64,000 bases of DNA, taken from positions 1 through 64,000 of the forward strand of contig NZ_LADU01000087.1 of assembly GCF_000961795.1 (NCBI RefSeq). The letters are read 5' to 3'. This DNA is from Hyphomonas sp. BRH_c22. Lineage in GTDB: Bacteria; Pseudomonadota; Alphaproteobacteria; Caulobacterales; Hyphomonadaceae. Positions 52,712 through 60,920 of this stretch are shown one piece after another (the first letter of the stretch is position 1; each line of letters begins with the position of its first letter). The notes beneath the pieces were generated by a model that was not told where the DNA came from, ran no database searches, and saw only the letters and a list, made by a program, of their open reading frames with translations. The position numbers and the translations under genes were made by a program.

Positions 52712-55300
52712 ATGCTCATCATGCTCAGCCGTTTCAGACATTCGCTCATTCTCTTCGTCGCCAGTGTGGTCTTCTCCTGGTTTTCGGCCGCTCTGGCTGA
52801 GGCCCGTGCCTTTGGGCTTGACGACCTTCTGCACATGGAAGGGCTAGGAGCAGCTGAAGCCGATCCGCGAGGCAAGTGGATGATGTTCGAAAAAATTCGG
52901 CCCTATGACGAGATCACCGACTACAGCTTTCGGACCTATGCCTACCAGAAAAGTGGTCATCAGATCTGGCGCTACGATCTGCGCGGTGGCGGCGAGCCTG
53001 AACGGCTTCCTGGTCTCGATCCGGAGCCGCACACCTACCTCCAGGGCTTTTCTGCCTCAGGCAAGTATCTCCTGCTGATGCAGTATCACTCGGGTGCGCT
53101 ATCTATGCTTGCTTATGAGATGAACAGTGAGACGGTCCGGGCGTTCGAGAAGACGCCAGCCTTCAGCCGTTCAGGTGAGCATAATCCGGTCTGGATCAGC
53201 GACACGGCCTTCGTATTCGCGGCCCTTCCAGACGGGGACCTGCCGGCCACTACGAGCGTGCGGGCGCGAACCGGAAAGGCTTTGGCCGAGGGTTGGAAGG
53301 ACGCCTGGAGCGGAGAGGCTGCGACAGCTGTCGAAGTGCGTACTTATGCGGAGGATCAGTCAAATCAACCTGAGGCCGGAGAACTGATCGTCGCAGATGC
53401 CGACACAGGCCGTGTGGAAGTGCTGGCCGATGGGCTCTATGCAGACCTTCGTGTATCACCTGACCAGAGGTGGCTTGCCGGTCTGGCGGTATCGAAACCG
53501 CGACCGGCCGATCCCGATCAACTGCTCGTCCGCGAACCGCGCCGTTACAAGCTGGTTGTGTTCAATCTCGAGACTCGGCAGGAAGTCCATCTGGCAGAAA
53601 ATCTCGAATTCTATCCCTATACGATCACATGGTCGCCCGATGGCCGGCGCCTCACCGCCTATGGCTGGGAGCGCGACAAGGATGCGGCAGAAGGCAGATT
53701 TCATGTCATCGATATCGCGGCGGGCTCCGTTACCCGTTATGACCATCCCGGGCTCGATCTCGTCTCTGAGCGTGAACGCGGATGGCGGCAAAGGCCGGAA
53801 CGAGCACTTTTCATCGGCGACAGGTTAGCCGTATTTGCGCGACGTGCGGCTGCGGGATCTGATCCGGCCGGCACCTTCACTGATCGCAATTTCATGCAGA
53901 CCGGACTTGCCCGCGCCGATTGGTACACACTGGCAGTGGATGGCAAAGTACACAATCTGACAGCGTCGCTGTCGGATGTGTCAGGCATTCCGGTCCATGC
54001 AGGCCCTGGCCACGTCACGCTGAAGGCCGCTGACGGCGTTTATCGCTTTTACAGGGATGGTGGTATGCGGCGCCTGGGCCCGGACCTCGATGGGCAGCTG
54101 CAGTTGCTGACGCCAGGCACATTTGCAACGCGTAGCAGCGTCATCCGGCCGGAATTCAGCACTGAGGCACTTTTCTCCGTAAACGGGGCGGGAGGAGCCA
54201 GGATCCTCATGCTCGATCTGCGTGAAGATCAAAACGTATCGCCGATCCTGATCGACGCCCCGGACAGCCAAGCCTCCCCTCTGGCCGGAAGTCTTGCCGC
54301 CGGGTCCGTGTTGTTTCGAACCGAGAACGGGCCCCAGTCGCATCTGTTCCTTGCGCGCTCAGGCCCGCAACAGCGTCCCAAGGAGATCATGCGCATCAAT
54401 TCGCATATGGCAGGGCTCGATTTCGGTGAGTGGAGAATCCTGTCCTACAATTTGTCGGATCCGGAAGGACTCCTGAAAAACCAGACCGTGGAGAGCTGCA
54501 TACTTCTGCCTCCGAATTTCGATCCGCAGGCGCCGCCACCTTTAATCGTGGATATTTACCCCGACATCGGGCCGAGTTGCCGCAAGGCAGGACCGCAACT
54601 TGCCTATCCGGATCCGGATTCGCCTTATGTATGGGCCAGCAAGGGCTATGCCTACGCTCGGCTCACGACCCCGCGAGAGCTGATCCGAACTGAAGAAGGT
54701 CCGATTGCCGGAATGGATGAGGTAATCGGGGCAGGGGTCGATGCCATTCTCAAGGACAGACTTGCCGATCCCGAGCGTATCGCACTTTACGGGTTCAGTC
54801 AGGGCGGCGTGTCTGCGCTCTACGTGGCGGCTCATTCAGATCGATACAAGGCAGTGATCGCGGCAAATAGCTGGGCAGACCTGTTCAGTAACTATTTCGG
54901 GTCCGCCGGAGTGTATTCCTACCTGTATGGATCCTTCGGGGCGTTTGGCCGGTATGACGCAACAAGCGGCAGCGATTTCGGTATTGGCCGCACGCCCTTT
55001 CAGGATCCGGAGTTCTATTATCGCAATTCGCCCGTATTCCTCGCACCGCAGATCGATATTCCCGTCCTCCTTCTCCATTCCGACATGGACGAGTTCTCAA
55101 TGTCACAATTTGACGAAATGTATGGCGCACTCTTACGAGCGGGAAAGGATGCCCGCTACGTCCGGTATTGGGGCGAGGGCCATGGCCCATCAGGGCGAGC
55201 AAATATAAGGGACATGTGGGAACGGTTTGACCAGTTTCTCAGTGACACTCATGTTGCGCCTGAGAATGGTACTATGCCTGCCTGCCAGGCGTGTCGATGA
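52712..55300 (+). CDS. Lasso peptide isopeptidase (Atxe2-like, prolyl oligopeptidase family)
   Basis: An 862-residue exported serine peptidase: a hydrophobic signal (LILFVASVVFSWFSAALA), a large beta-propeller-like region and a C-terminal alpha/beta hydrolase domain. The nucleophile elbow is GFSQGG (Ser696), the acid lies in HSDMDEF (Asp791 or Asp793) and the base in GEGHGP (His824). In the characterised lasso systems of Asticcacaulis and Sphingomonadales, such enzymes open the macrolactam of the cluster's own lasso peptide. Here it follows the receptor gene by 61 bases. Its 3' end overlaps the 3' end of the convergent cyclase gene by 29 bases. Two Met codons (52712, 52721) are possible starts. 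Confidence 0.9.
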   Translation: MLIMLSRFRHSLILFVASVVFSWFSAALAEARAFGLDDLLHMEGLGAAEADPRGKWMMFEKIRPYDEITDYSFRTYAYQKSGHQIWRYDLRGGGEPERLPGLDPEPHTYLQGFSASGKYLLLMQYHSGALSMLAYEMNSETVRAFEKTPAFSRSGEHNPVWISDTAFVFAALPDGDLPATTSVRARTGKALAEGWKDAWSGEAATAVEVRTYAEDQSNQPEAGELIVADADTGRVEVLADGLYADLRVSPDQRWLAGLAVSKPRPADPDQLLVREPRRYKLVVFNLETRQEVHLAENLEFYPYTITWSPDGRRLTAYGWERDKDAAEGRFHVIDIAAGSVTRYDHPGLDLVSERERGWRQRPERALFIGDRLAVFARRAAAGSDPAGTFTDRNFMQTGLARADWYTLAVDGKVHNLTASLSDVSGIPVHAGPGHVTLKAADGVYRFYRDGGMRRLGPDLDGQLQLLTPGTFATRSSVIRPEFSTEALFSVNGAGGARILMLDLREDQNVSPILIDAPDSQASPLAGSLAAGSVLFRTENGPQSHLFLARSGPQQRPKEIMRINSHMAGLDFGEWRILSYNLSDPEGLLKNQTVESCILLPPNFDPQAPPPLIVDIYPDIGPSCRKAGPQLAYPDPDSPYVWASKGYAYARLTTPRELIRTEEGPIAGMDEVIGAGVDAILKDRLADPERIALYGFSQGGVSALYVAAHSDRYKAVIAANSWADLFSNYFGSAGVYSYLYGSFGAFGRYDATSGSDFGIGRTPFQDPEFYYRNSPVFLAPQIDIPVLLLHSDMDEFSMSQFDEMYGALLRAGKDARYVRYWGEGHGPSGRANIRDMWERFDQFLSDTHVAPENGTMPACQACR

Positions 55301-57107
55301 TCCTGGTCCAGGTGCGTAACCAGGCTTCAATAGCGTATGTGACAAGGAGGCTGCGACCGAGTCCGTGAATGCCGAAATTTTCGCGGCGTGTCATCCTCTC
55401 AAGCTCATCCCTGTCCATGAGACCAAGCTCTGTGAGTGCGCCGGAGCGGAGAGCTTTCGCGAGTGTCTCAGAGTTGGCTTCGAGAAATTCCATGAAGTAT
55501 CCGGACGCGCTGCCTTTTGTCATTCTGCGCCGAATGCTGTCCGGTATCATGTCACGGAAAGCCTCGCGCGCGAGGCCGCGGCTCTCGCCGTTTGCTGAAA
55601 GAAGTGAGACAGGCAGGCGCAGGCAGAGCTCCATGAGTGGCTGGGAGATCAGAGGATGCAAAACAGCCATAGTCTTGGGCCGCGTCGCAGAATCTGCAAC
55701 CTGCACCATATGGTGGAGAGAGCTGACTTGCAGGAATTTGGCAGGCGGCAACGCCTTCGCGACGCTAACCCATTCTGGCAAGGCGACGTCCATGCTGGCG
55801 CCCGCGTGGACGAATGCCGCCATTGTCATCTGTCGGTGGCGGATAGCAGTTTGCATGGCGCTTACGCGCCGACCGAGAACAAGGCTCGGTAGGCAGGCGC
55901 GAAGAACTTCCCAGATTGATCGCTGAGAGAGCTGTGATGAACGAAGCAGGGCGGACAATGTGTCCGCAGATAGGCCATGAGCCAGAACATGGTCAGCGAA
56001 AGCCAGAGGTGTCCTGTGCTCCAGGAAAAGATGATCGCCTCCCTGGCCGGTGAAGAGTGCCGCGCGTATGCCAGAGGGAGTATTCCCGGCGGGTGACGGC
56101 GCGTCGCCGATAAAGGACCGGTAGGGCCGGGCCGTTGCGGGATGACTTGTCACATCCGGCAGGAAATTGCTTGGTCGAACACGTATTACTTCAAGAGGGA
56201 CACCTGCAAGGGTCGCTGCCGACCTTGCATAATTTTCTTCCGACAGATCGCCGGATTCAAGACGATAATGGAGTGCGCTGATATCATGCGTACCAGTTGC
56301 GCGGATTAGACAGGCAAGAACGATAGCCGAATCGAGCCCGCCCGAAAGGCTGACATTGATCCTGTCGAAGCGCGATGCCCAGGCCTCAACAACCATCCGG
56401 CTGGTCTCCATGAGATGCCTTGCCGCTTCCCTCTGGTCTGGCGTGGAGACATTTGCGGCGATGTCTCTTGGGTCCCAGGCAAGATCTGCTTTTCTCCTGG
56501 CGGAACTGATCTCAAGTCGTTCGCCGCCCAGCAACTCCCTGACCTCGTTCAGCCCGGTCTCCCCATTCTGAATTTTGTCATAGATGCCCAGTTTCGAGAT
56601 GAAGCTGAGATTCAGGGTAAAGGCGGACCTGTCGATGAAGCTGCAGTCCTGGAGATGGGAGAAGACGAGCGTCACGCCGCATTGATTTGCATGGAAGCAG
56701 GGCATGGAAGCGGTAGGATCCCTGATAATGACGAAGCGGTCGCCACAATCCAGGAAGGCTACGTAGCTTCCCCAATAATCCCTGAGGAGTACATCGCCTC
56801 GAGAGCGGCAGATGCGTGACGACAAAGCGGCACCGATTGCAGCAAAGCCTCGTGCTGACAGGGAGTTGCCGAATCTGTCGAACAAATTTCCGAAGATGGC
56901 ACCACCGACACCGTCAGGTGCGCTGGGCAAGGCAAGGATGTTGCCGTCATAGGGGGCACGCGCGAAGTCAAAGAGTGCAAAGCCTCGCCGTGTGAAGTGG
57001 GGGTTTGGTTCGAGGCTATCCGATGCCATTCGTGAGCGGATGTCCAAGGCCGATGCTGTCGCGACCGGATCGTCTTCGTCCCAGATCATCGCAAAATAGG
57101 AAAGCAT
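55272..57107 (-). CDS. Lasso peptide cyclase (C protein, asparagine synthetase homologue)
   Basis: A 611-residue ATP-dependent ligase. The start at 57107 is 13 bases after the protease gene stop and gives a plausible N-terminus; upstream Met codons lie inside the protease frame. The PP-loop SGGLDS (255-260) activates the side-chain carboxylate as an AMP ester. The N-terminal glutaminase-like domain has no Cys at position 2 (it starts MLSYFAMIWDEDD), as usual for lasso cyclases. Together with the protease it forms the isopeptide bond between the core's first Gly and an Asp or Glu. It is the last gene of the minus-strand series. Confidence 0.92.
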   Translation of the reverse strand: MLSYFAMIWDEDDPVATASALDIRSRMASDSLEPNPHFTRRGFALFDFARAPYDGNILALPSAPDGVGGAIFGNLFDRFGNSLSARGFAAIGAALSSRICRSRGDVLLRDYWGSYVAFLDCGDRFVIIRDPTASMPCFHANQCGVTLVFSHLQDCSFIDRSAFTLNLSFISKLGIYDKIQNGETGLNEVRELLGGERLEISSARRKADLAWDPRDIAANVSTPDQREAARHLMETSRMVVEAWASRFDRINVSLSGGLDSAIVLACLIRATGTHDISALHYRLESGDLSEENYARSAATLAGVPLEVIRVRPSNFLPDVTSHPATARPYRSFIGDAPSPAGNTPSGIRAALFTGQGGDHLFLEHRTPLAFADHVLAHGLSADTLSALLRSSQLSQRSIWEVLRACLPSLVLGRRVSAMQTAIRHRQMTMAAFVHAGASMDVALPEWVSVAKALPPAKFLQVSSLHHMVQVADSATRPKTMAVLHPLISQPLMELCLRLPVSLLSANGESRGLAREAFRDMIPDSIRRRMTKGSASGYFMEFLEANSETLAKALRSGALTELGLMDRDELERMTRRENFGIHGLGRSLLVTYAIEAWLRTWTRIIDTPGRQA

Positions 57108-57120
57108 CGTAGTCAGGATC

Positions 57121-57813
57121 CTACACGGACATGATTTTTTTGTATTCAGAGACGTGGCCGAGATGGTCATTGAGGACCATGCCGTCATGTTCGATCCAGC
57201 AATGGGCACTGAAAGGGAGCGGTCTCACACCAAACTCCCAGTTGGCACTCACGCCCATCAGGGACAGAAATTTGAGAAGAACCAGACTGCGGAAGAAGCA
57301 GGCTTCGTGGCTGGTGAAGACGTAAGGCGTGATGCTGTGAAAGCGCCATGTCAGATCCTGAATCTCTTCCGCTGAGCGAGACGGCAGAGCGACTGCCATC
57401 CACTTTCTGGCGGAGGCAAGCGTCTGCCCCAAGTGATTGTTGCGCCTGATATGCGTAGCCACCGCAAACGCATGCAGAAATGCGGCTATGGTGCGACATT
57501 GCAAACGCGGTGCAGCATCTGGTGACAGATCGTAAAGCGACGTACGCGGATACGGACGGACCCGGGGGCTCAGGTCTAGTCCTTCGGGCTGATGCCGCGT
57601 AATCAACTTCATCGCCAGTAGGCGGTGCGCGAATCGAGTAGCGGCGTCAGAAGTGCTGGAACGATCGTCAGCCTGACGGATCTCGGCAAACCAATCGTAT
57701 TGTTGGCCAGTAAACCGGAGGTAGCGATCCGAACTGCAGTCAAGCAGAATGTAAGACGTTTTGAATTCGCACACGTAGACATGCGGGCTCAGGGAATAGC
57801 GACGCCTCGACAT
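57121..57813 (-). CDS. Lasso peptide leader protease with fused recognition domain (B1-B2)
   Basis: A 230-residue protein. The first 75 residues (SLSPHVYVCEFKTSYILLDCSSDRYLRFTGQQYDWFAEI) look like the PqqD-type leader-recognition domain (B1). The rest is the transglutaminase-like cysteine protease (B2), with Cys172 in HEACFFRSL, His204 in FSAHCWIEHDG and Asp216 in VLNDHLG forming the triad. It cleaves the leader peptide and hands the core to the cyclase. The Met at 57813 is chosen over one at 57894 because the latter begins in a hairpin and repeat-like region. Confidence 0.92.
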   Translation of the reverse strand: MSRRRYSLSPHVYVCEFKTSYILLDCSSDRYLRFTGQQYDWFAEIRQADDRSSTSDAATRFAHRLLAMKLITRHQPEGLDLSPRVRPYPRTSLYDLSPDAAPRLQCRTIAAFLHAFAVATHIRRNNHLGQTLASARKWMAVALPSRSAEEIQDLTWRFHSITPYVFTSHEACFFRSLVLLKFLSLMGVSANWEFGVRPLPFSAHCWIEHDGMVLNDHLGHVSEYKKIMSV

Positions 57814-57865
57814 GGTCAGGTCTTGGACGTATGCAATCTGCACGTGCTTTGTCCCTCCAGCGAAA

Positions 57866-57891
57866 GCGGGGACGCAATATCGCGTCCCCGC
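57866..57891 (-). terminator. Hairpin between precursor and protease genes (attenuator candidate)
   Basis: GCGGGGACGC (57866-57875) pairs perfectly with GCGTCCCCGC (57882-57891) across a 6-base loop. It lies 16 bases past the precursor stop and 53 bases before the protease start. There is no U-tract, so it is more likely a stabiliser or partial terminator that lets the precursor message outnumber the enzyme message, as in other lasso clusters. The neighbouring CVPAFAGG-coding sequence resembles a dispersed alphaproteobacterial repeat. Confidence 0.7.
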
Positions 57892-57906
57892 CATTGTTTG
57901 CCGGGC

Positions 57907-58044
57907 CTATTCGCGGCTGTTGACGCTGCCCTGGTTGAACTCGTCACCGAGGGGGCCGATCCCGCGCGTTTCCTCGGAAACCGACCCGAGGTTGACTGGC
58001 TCGAAGGCGTCATCCTCAAGATGATCATCTGTGTGCGTATTCAT
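57907..58044 (-). CDS. Lasso peptide precursor (A protein)
   Basis: A 45-residue precursor with AAGGAG 8 bases upstream of the ATG at 58044. Leader (27 residues) ends NLGSVSEETR with Thr at the penultimate position, as lasso proteases require; it closely resembles the astexin-1 leader end VLGKASAETR (recalled from the literature). The core is GIGPLGDEFNQGSVNSRE (18 residues). Gly1 can close a ring with Asp7 (7-residue ring) or Glu8 (8-residue ring); the tail then contains Phe9 as a possible plug. The gene has a strong ribosome site, an AT-rich upstream region (58090-58150) and a hairpin behind it, all expected for a precursor gene. It is too short for simple gene finders. Confidence 0.9.
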   Translation of the reverse strand: MNTHTDDHLEDDAFEPVNLGSVSEETRGIGPLGDEFNQGSVNSRE

Positions 58045-58238
58045 GACTGTATCTCCTTTGATCTGGGGCGTTGCCGGATTGGCAACAAGTAGAAAATGCA
58101 TCCTATTTAAGGTAGAGTCAATAAGGGGAAATATGAAAAAAACGTTATAAAACAATGATTTAGGCGCGTGGCTCCTCAGCCGCCGTCCTGAGGCCAGGCG
58201 GCGCCCAAAAGATTTTCCGGTATCCGGCTGGATACCAG
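58045..58238. promoter_or_regulatory. Upstream region of the lasso precursor gene
   Basis: This 194-base gap contains an AT-rich stretch at about 58090-58150. On the minus strand it includes TTATTGACTC and CCTTAAATAGG, which could be promoter elements, but no spaced pair is convincing. It separates the LicD-like gene from the precursor and implies separate transcription of the A-B-C genes. Confidence 0.5.
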
Positions 58239-59666
58239 TCAGTTCGCCGAACCGGGCTCCTGGCTCTCGTCCAACCAGCGGTCTGCGAGATCCACCTGCG
58301 CGGCGGGCAAGGGGCCGTCATCGCCAGGGCACGCCAGCGAGATCGGAACAGGCGATTGGCGCAAGAGTGCTGCTGCCTTTTCACTGTCTCCCTGCTTCAG
58401 GGCCTTGTCGGCGCGCGAAAGGGCGTAATAGGCGCGGGTGTACGGATCGACTTGAAACAGCGCCGGTGAGCTGATGACTGAGGCAAATCCTTCATCCGGT
58501 GTCTGCCAGCCCGGCCCATAGGTTTCAGCAAGATAGCGTTCGGGGTTGTCAGGGATGTTCCAGGTCGCGCCCTTGAAGGATGCGGTCTTCAGGCGGAAGG
58601 GCGTGAACCGCCAGGCCACGTCACCTGTAAGCCGGCCGAGGCCGCAGTGCAGGGCGTCGCCAGAAAGCTCATACAGGAAAATGTCTACCCCAATGCCCTT
58701 GACGGTGAGCGCGAAATACCGGTCTGCGGGGCGGGCGCGCCGGGCAAGCACGAGGCCGGAATGGTCGCGGATAATCCGGGCCACATCAGCCGCTCCATCC
58801 TGGCTGGCAAGAATGCCTATATCCACATCACGGTCATGGGCGAGCGGCTGGCCAGCACGGTAAAACCCGAGCAATGTCCCGGCAGCGAGGAAGAACGGAA
58901 CCCCGGCCGCATCGAGGATTTCACCTATGCTGCAAAGCGCGCCGGCAGCCGTATCGGGGCTGAAACCGGCAGGCAGGCGTTCAGGCCCAGGGCCGCGCCG
59001 TCGCGATACCGCGCATTGCTTCTGGCGAAAGGCCTCGCGAAAATCTCCAGTCTCATACCGCGCTCGGGCAAGACAGTCATGAACCGTCGCAGCGTCCGGG
59101 AAACGTGAGGCATTGCCAGCGATGAAGGCGATGGCGGCCCGCCCGCGATGTGCGTCCAGAAGCGCTGCGGCGCAGCTGGTAAAGAGGCGGGCAGCAGGCT
59201 GCCCGCGCTCGCAAAGGCGCACCAGCGCATCTGCGGCCTGATCGATGGCGTGGATGCGCTCGTCCTCATGCGGCGTGATGTCTGCGATCGATTGCCAGGA
59301 TGCCCAGGCGTCCCGGCTGTTGGACGTAACCGCTCGGAAGGCTGCAAGGGCCTCCTCGCGCTGATCAAGCGCATCGAGGGCAAGGCCCCGTCCATGCCGG
59401 GCCTGCAGATCTGCCGGATCGAGACCCATAACCTCATTGAAACAGGCCAGAGCCTTGTCCGCCTCTCCGGTGCGTAGCCAGGCTATTGCGAGCGACAGCA
59501 CAATGGGACTACGTCCTGGCTGGAGGCGATTGGCGAGCCGCAGGGCAAGGATCGCATCACCTGGCCGTCCTGCCGCCAGGCATTGCTGGCCCGCCCGCAG
59601 GCATTCCTGCCAGGTGACGGCCATGGCCCGTTTTTCCGGATCGGATCCTGCCTTGCGAGGGTTCAT
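58239..59666 (-). CDS. TPR - LicD-type nucleotidyltransferase-fold protein
   Basis: A 475-residue protein started at 59666 after GAGAGG. Residues about 18-115 are TPR-like helices (AGQQCLAAGRPGDAILALRLANRLQPGRSP, GEADKALACFNEVMGLDPADLQARHGRGLALDALDQREEALAAFRAV). The second half has the LicD/nucleotidyltransferase signature GTLLGFYRAGQPLAHDRDVDIGI (263-284), then VDIFLY. LicD-like enzymes transfer phosphocholine or other phospho-groups. Directly upstream of the precursor on the same strand, it is a candidate tailoring enzyme for the lasso peptide, or a surface-glycan enzyme that merely travels with the island. Confidence 0.75.
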   Translation of the reverse strand: MNPRKAGSDPEKRAMAVTWQECLRAGQQCLAAGRPGDAILALRLANRLQPGRSPIVLSLAIAWLRTGEADKALACFNEVMGLDPADLQARHGRGLALDALDQREEALAAFRAVTSNSRDAWASWQSIADITPHEDERIHAIDQAADALVRLCERGQPAARLFTSCAAALLDAHRGRAAIAFIAGNASRFPDAATVHDCLARARYETGDFREAFRQKQCAVSRRRGPGPERLPAGFSPDTAAGALCSIGEILDAAGVPFFLAAGTLLGFYRAGQPLAHDRDVDIGILASQDGAADVARIIRDHSGLVLARRARPADRYFALTVKGIGVDIFLYELSGDALHCGLGRLTGDVAWRFTPFRLKTASFKGATWNIPDNPERYLAETYGPGWQTPDEGFASVISSPALFQVDPYTRAYYALSRADKALKQGDSEKAAALLRQSPVPISLACPGDDGPLPAAQVDLADRWLDESQEPGSAN

Positions 59667-60062
59667 GGCAGCCTCTCGCCTGTGAGCAGGCTTAGCGGCA
59701 GGAAACGCACACGGCAGGGACGTGTCGCCGCTGGCGCTTCGCAACCTGCCCTGCGGTACCCTTTAGGCACGCTCGGCGGTCTATTCGGATCAGGGGCTCT
59801 TCCAGTGAACATGGTTCTCTCGCGCGGCGAATGTGCCTGGTATCGCAAGCAACATGCATGTCGCTGACTGAAGCGGCCTCAGGCCGTAATCAGTCCTCTT
59901 GCTTGCCGTCCCGCCGGAAGATCCCGTTCGCTGCAAATTGCGGAGTGTCACGTGATCATGAGCGGTATTGAATACTGCTGCATTAAACCATAGGTAGGAA
60001 ATTTATGCAACATGACATGCGTGCTGCGGTACGTCGGCGCCCCTGCTGATCCAGGGGACCTG
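59667..60062. promoter_or_regulatory. Control region between LicD-like and luxR genes
   Basis: This 396-base divergent gap has no supported gene; several short frames lack ribosome sites. The right part turns AT-rich (60000-60010, GGAAATTTATG). No repeat matching the inverted repeat between luxR and luxI was found in it by eye. Confidence 0.5.
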
Positions 60063-60842
60063 ATGTTCCGGCGGCGCCAGGCAAACGAGGTTAACAAGAG
60101 CGAGACAGGTTCCATGCGCGACTATGACGGGTCTGCCGTCCTTCAGGCCATCCAGCTGATACTAGCGACGACGACGAGTGCCGAGACGATCACGGCGCTT
60201 GCCAGCTTCATCGAAACCTATGGTTTCGAAAGGATTTTCCTCGGCCAGCTCGTCAATCCATTGAATGTTCCGTTAAAGGACATTCTGTATATTTCGAACT
60301 GGCCGGATGAGCTGAAGGCCATGCGGCGAAGCCGGGCAGCAATCCTGCATGATCCGATCGCCCTTTGCGCCCTGCGTTCGAAACGCCCATTTACCTGGGC
60401 TGAAGCGCGTGCTCATGCATCGCGAGCCGGCAGGCGGATCGTCGACACAGTGCACGATTATGGCCTCAAAGATGGCATGATGTTCCCGATGCATGCACTC
60501 GAGAGCGTGTCGGGTGGCGTGTCGCTGGGCGGCGGCTCGAAATCCGACCTGTCTCCGGTCCAGGTCGCCGAACTGGAGATCGTTTGCCAGGTCGCCTACT
60601 ACCACCTGGAATCCATGCATGGACCGTTTCCCTATCAGAGGGTTGCCGAGCTCACAGCCCGGGAGACAGAGTGCGTCCAGTTTGCAGCCGCGGGCAAGTC
60701 AAACTGGGAGATCGCGAGAATACTCGGGATCCAGGAAGACACGGTGAAGAAGACACTTCGCAGGGCCAGTGACAAATTCGAGGCCGTCAACCGGGCTCAC
60801 CTTGTTGCGAGCGCGATCGCCCGCCATCAGATCTTTCCCTGA
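60063..60842 (+). CDS. LuxR-type autoinducer-binding regulator
   Basis: A 259-residue regulator. The start at 60063 follows AGGGGACC; Met 60114 is an alternative. The ligand domain keeps several LuxR landmarks: a Trp in YISNWPDEL, the D-P of LHDPIAL, FTW and the Gly of LKDGMMFPMH. The C-terminal helix-turn-helix reads LTARETECVQFAAAGKSNWEIARILGIQEDTVKKTLRRASDKFEAVNRAHLVASAIA. It should bind an acyl-homoserine lactone made by the adjacent synthase. A 79-base gap with an inverted repeat separates it from luxI. Confidence 0.92.
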   Translation: MFRRRQANEVNKSETGSMRDYDGSAVLQAIQLILATTTSAETITALASFIETYGFERIFLGQLVNPLNVPLKDILYISNWPDELKAMRRSRAAILHDPIALCALRSKRPFTWAEARAHASRAGRRIVDTVHDYGLKDGMMFPMHALESVSGGVSLGGGSKSDLSPVQVAELEIVCQVAYYHLESMHGPFPYQRVAELTARETECVQFAAAGKSNWEIARILGIQEDTVKKTLRRASDKFEAVNRAHLVASAIARHQIFP

Positions 60843-60845
60843 CAA

Positions 60846-60861
60846 GTCCCCAAAAGGGGAC
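60846..60861. promoter_or_regulatory. Perfect inverted repeat between luxR and luxI (candidate lux box)
   Basis: GTCCCC-AAAA-GGGGAC lies 3 bases after the luxR stop and 59 bases before luxI. It has no following U-tract, so it is a better fit for a regulator-binding site of lux-box size than for a terminator. Short terminator function cannot be excluded. Confidence 0.6.
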
Positions 60862-60920
60862 ATTACACGGACCCGTCGCCGCGAAATACTCATCCTGACA
60901 TCTAGTCAGGAGGCCAGCCC

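Noticed and set aside
57814..57894. Longer start for the leader protease at 57894
   Set aside because: The extra 27 residues begin in the hairpin and a CVPAFAGG repeat-like stretch and add nothing to the conserved recognition domain.
58045..58155. Longer precursor frame starting at 58155
   Set aside because: The extra N-terminal residues are hydrophobic, come from AT-rich leader DNA, and the ribosome site AAGGAG lies at the proper distance only for 58044.
59663..59848. Possible second small peptide gene upstream of the LicD-like gene
   Set aside because: It has no ribosome site, no leader with Thr before Gly, and an Arg/Pro-rich shadow-type composition.
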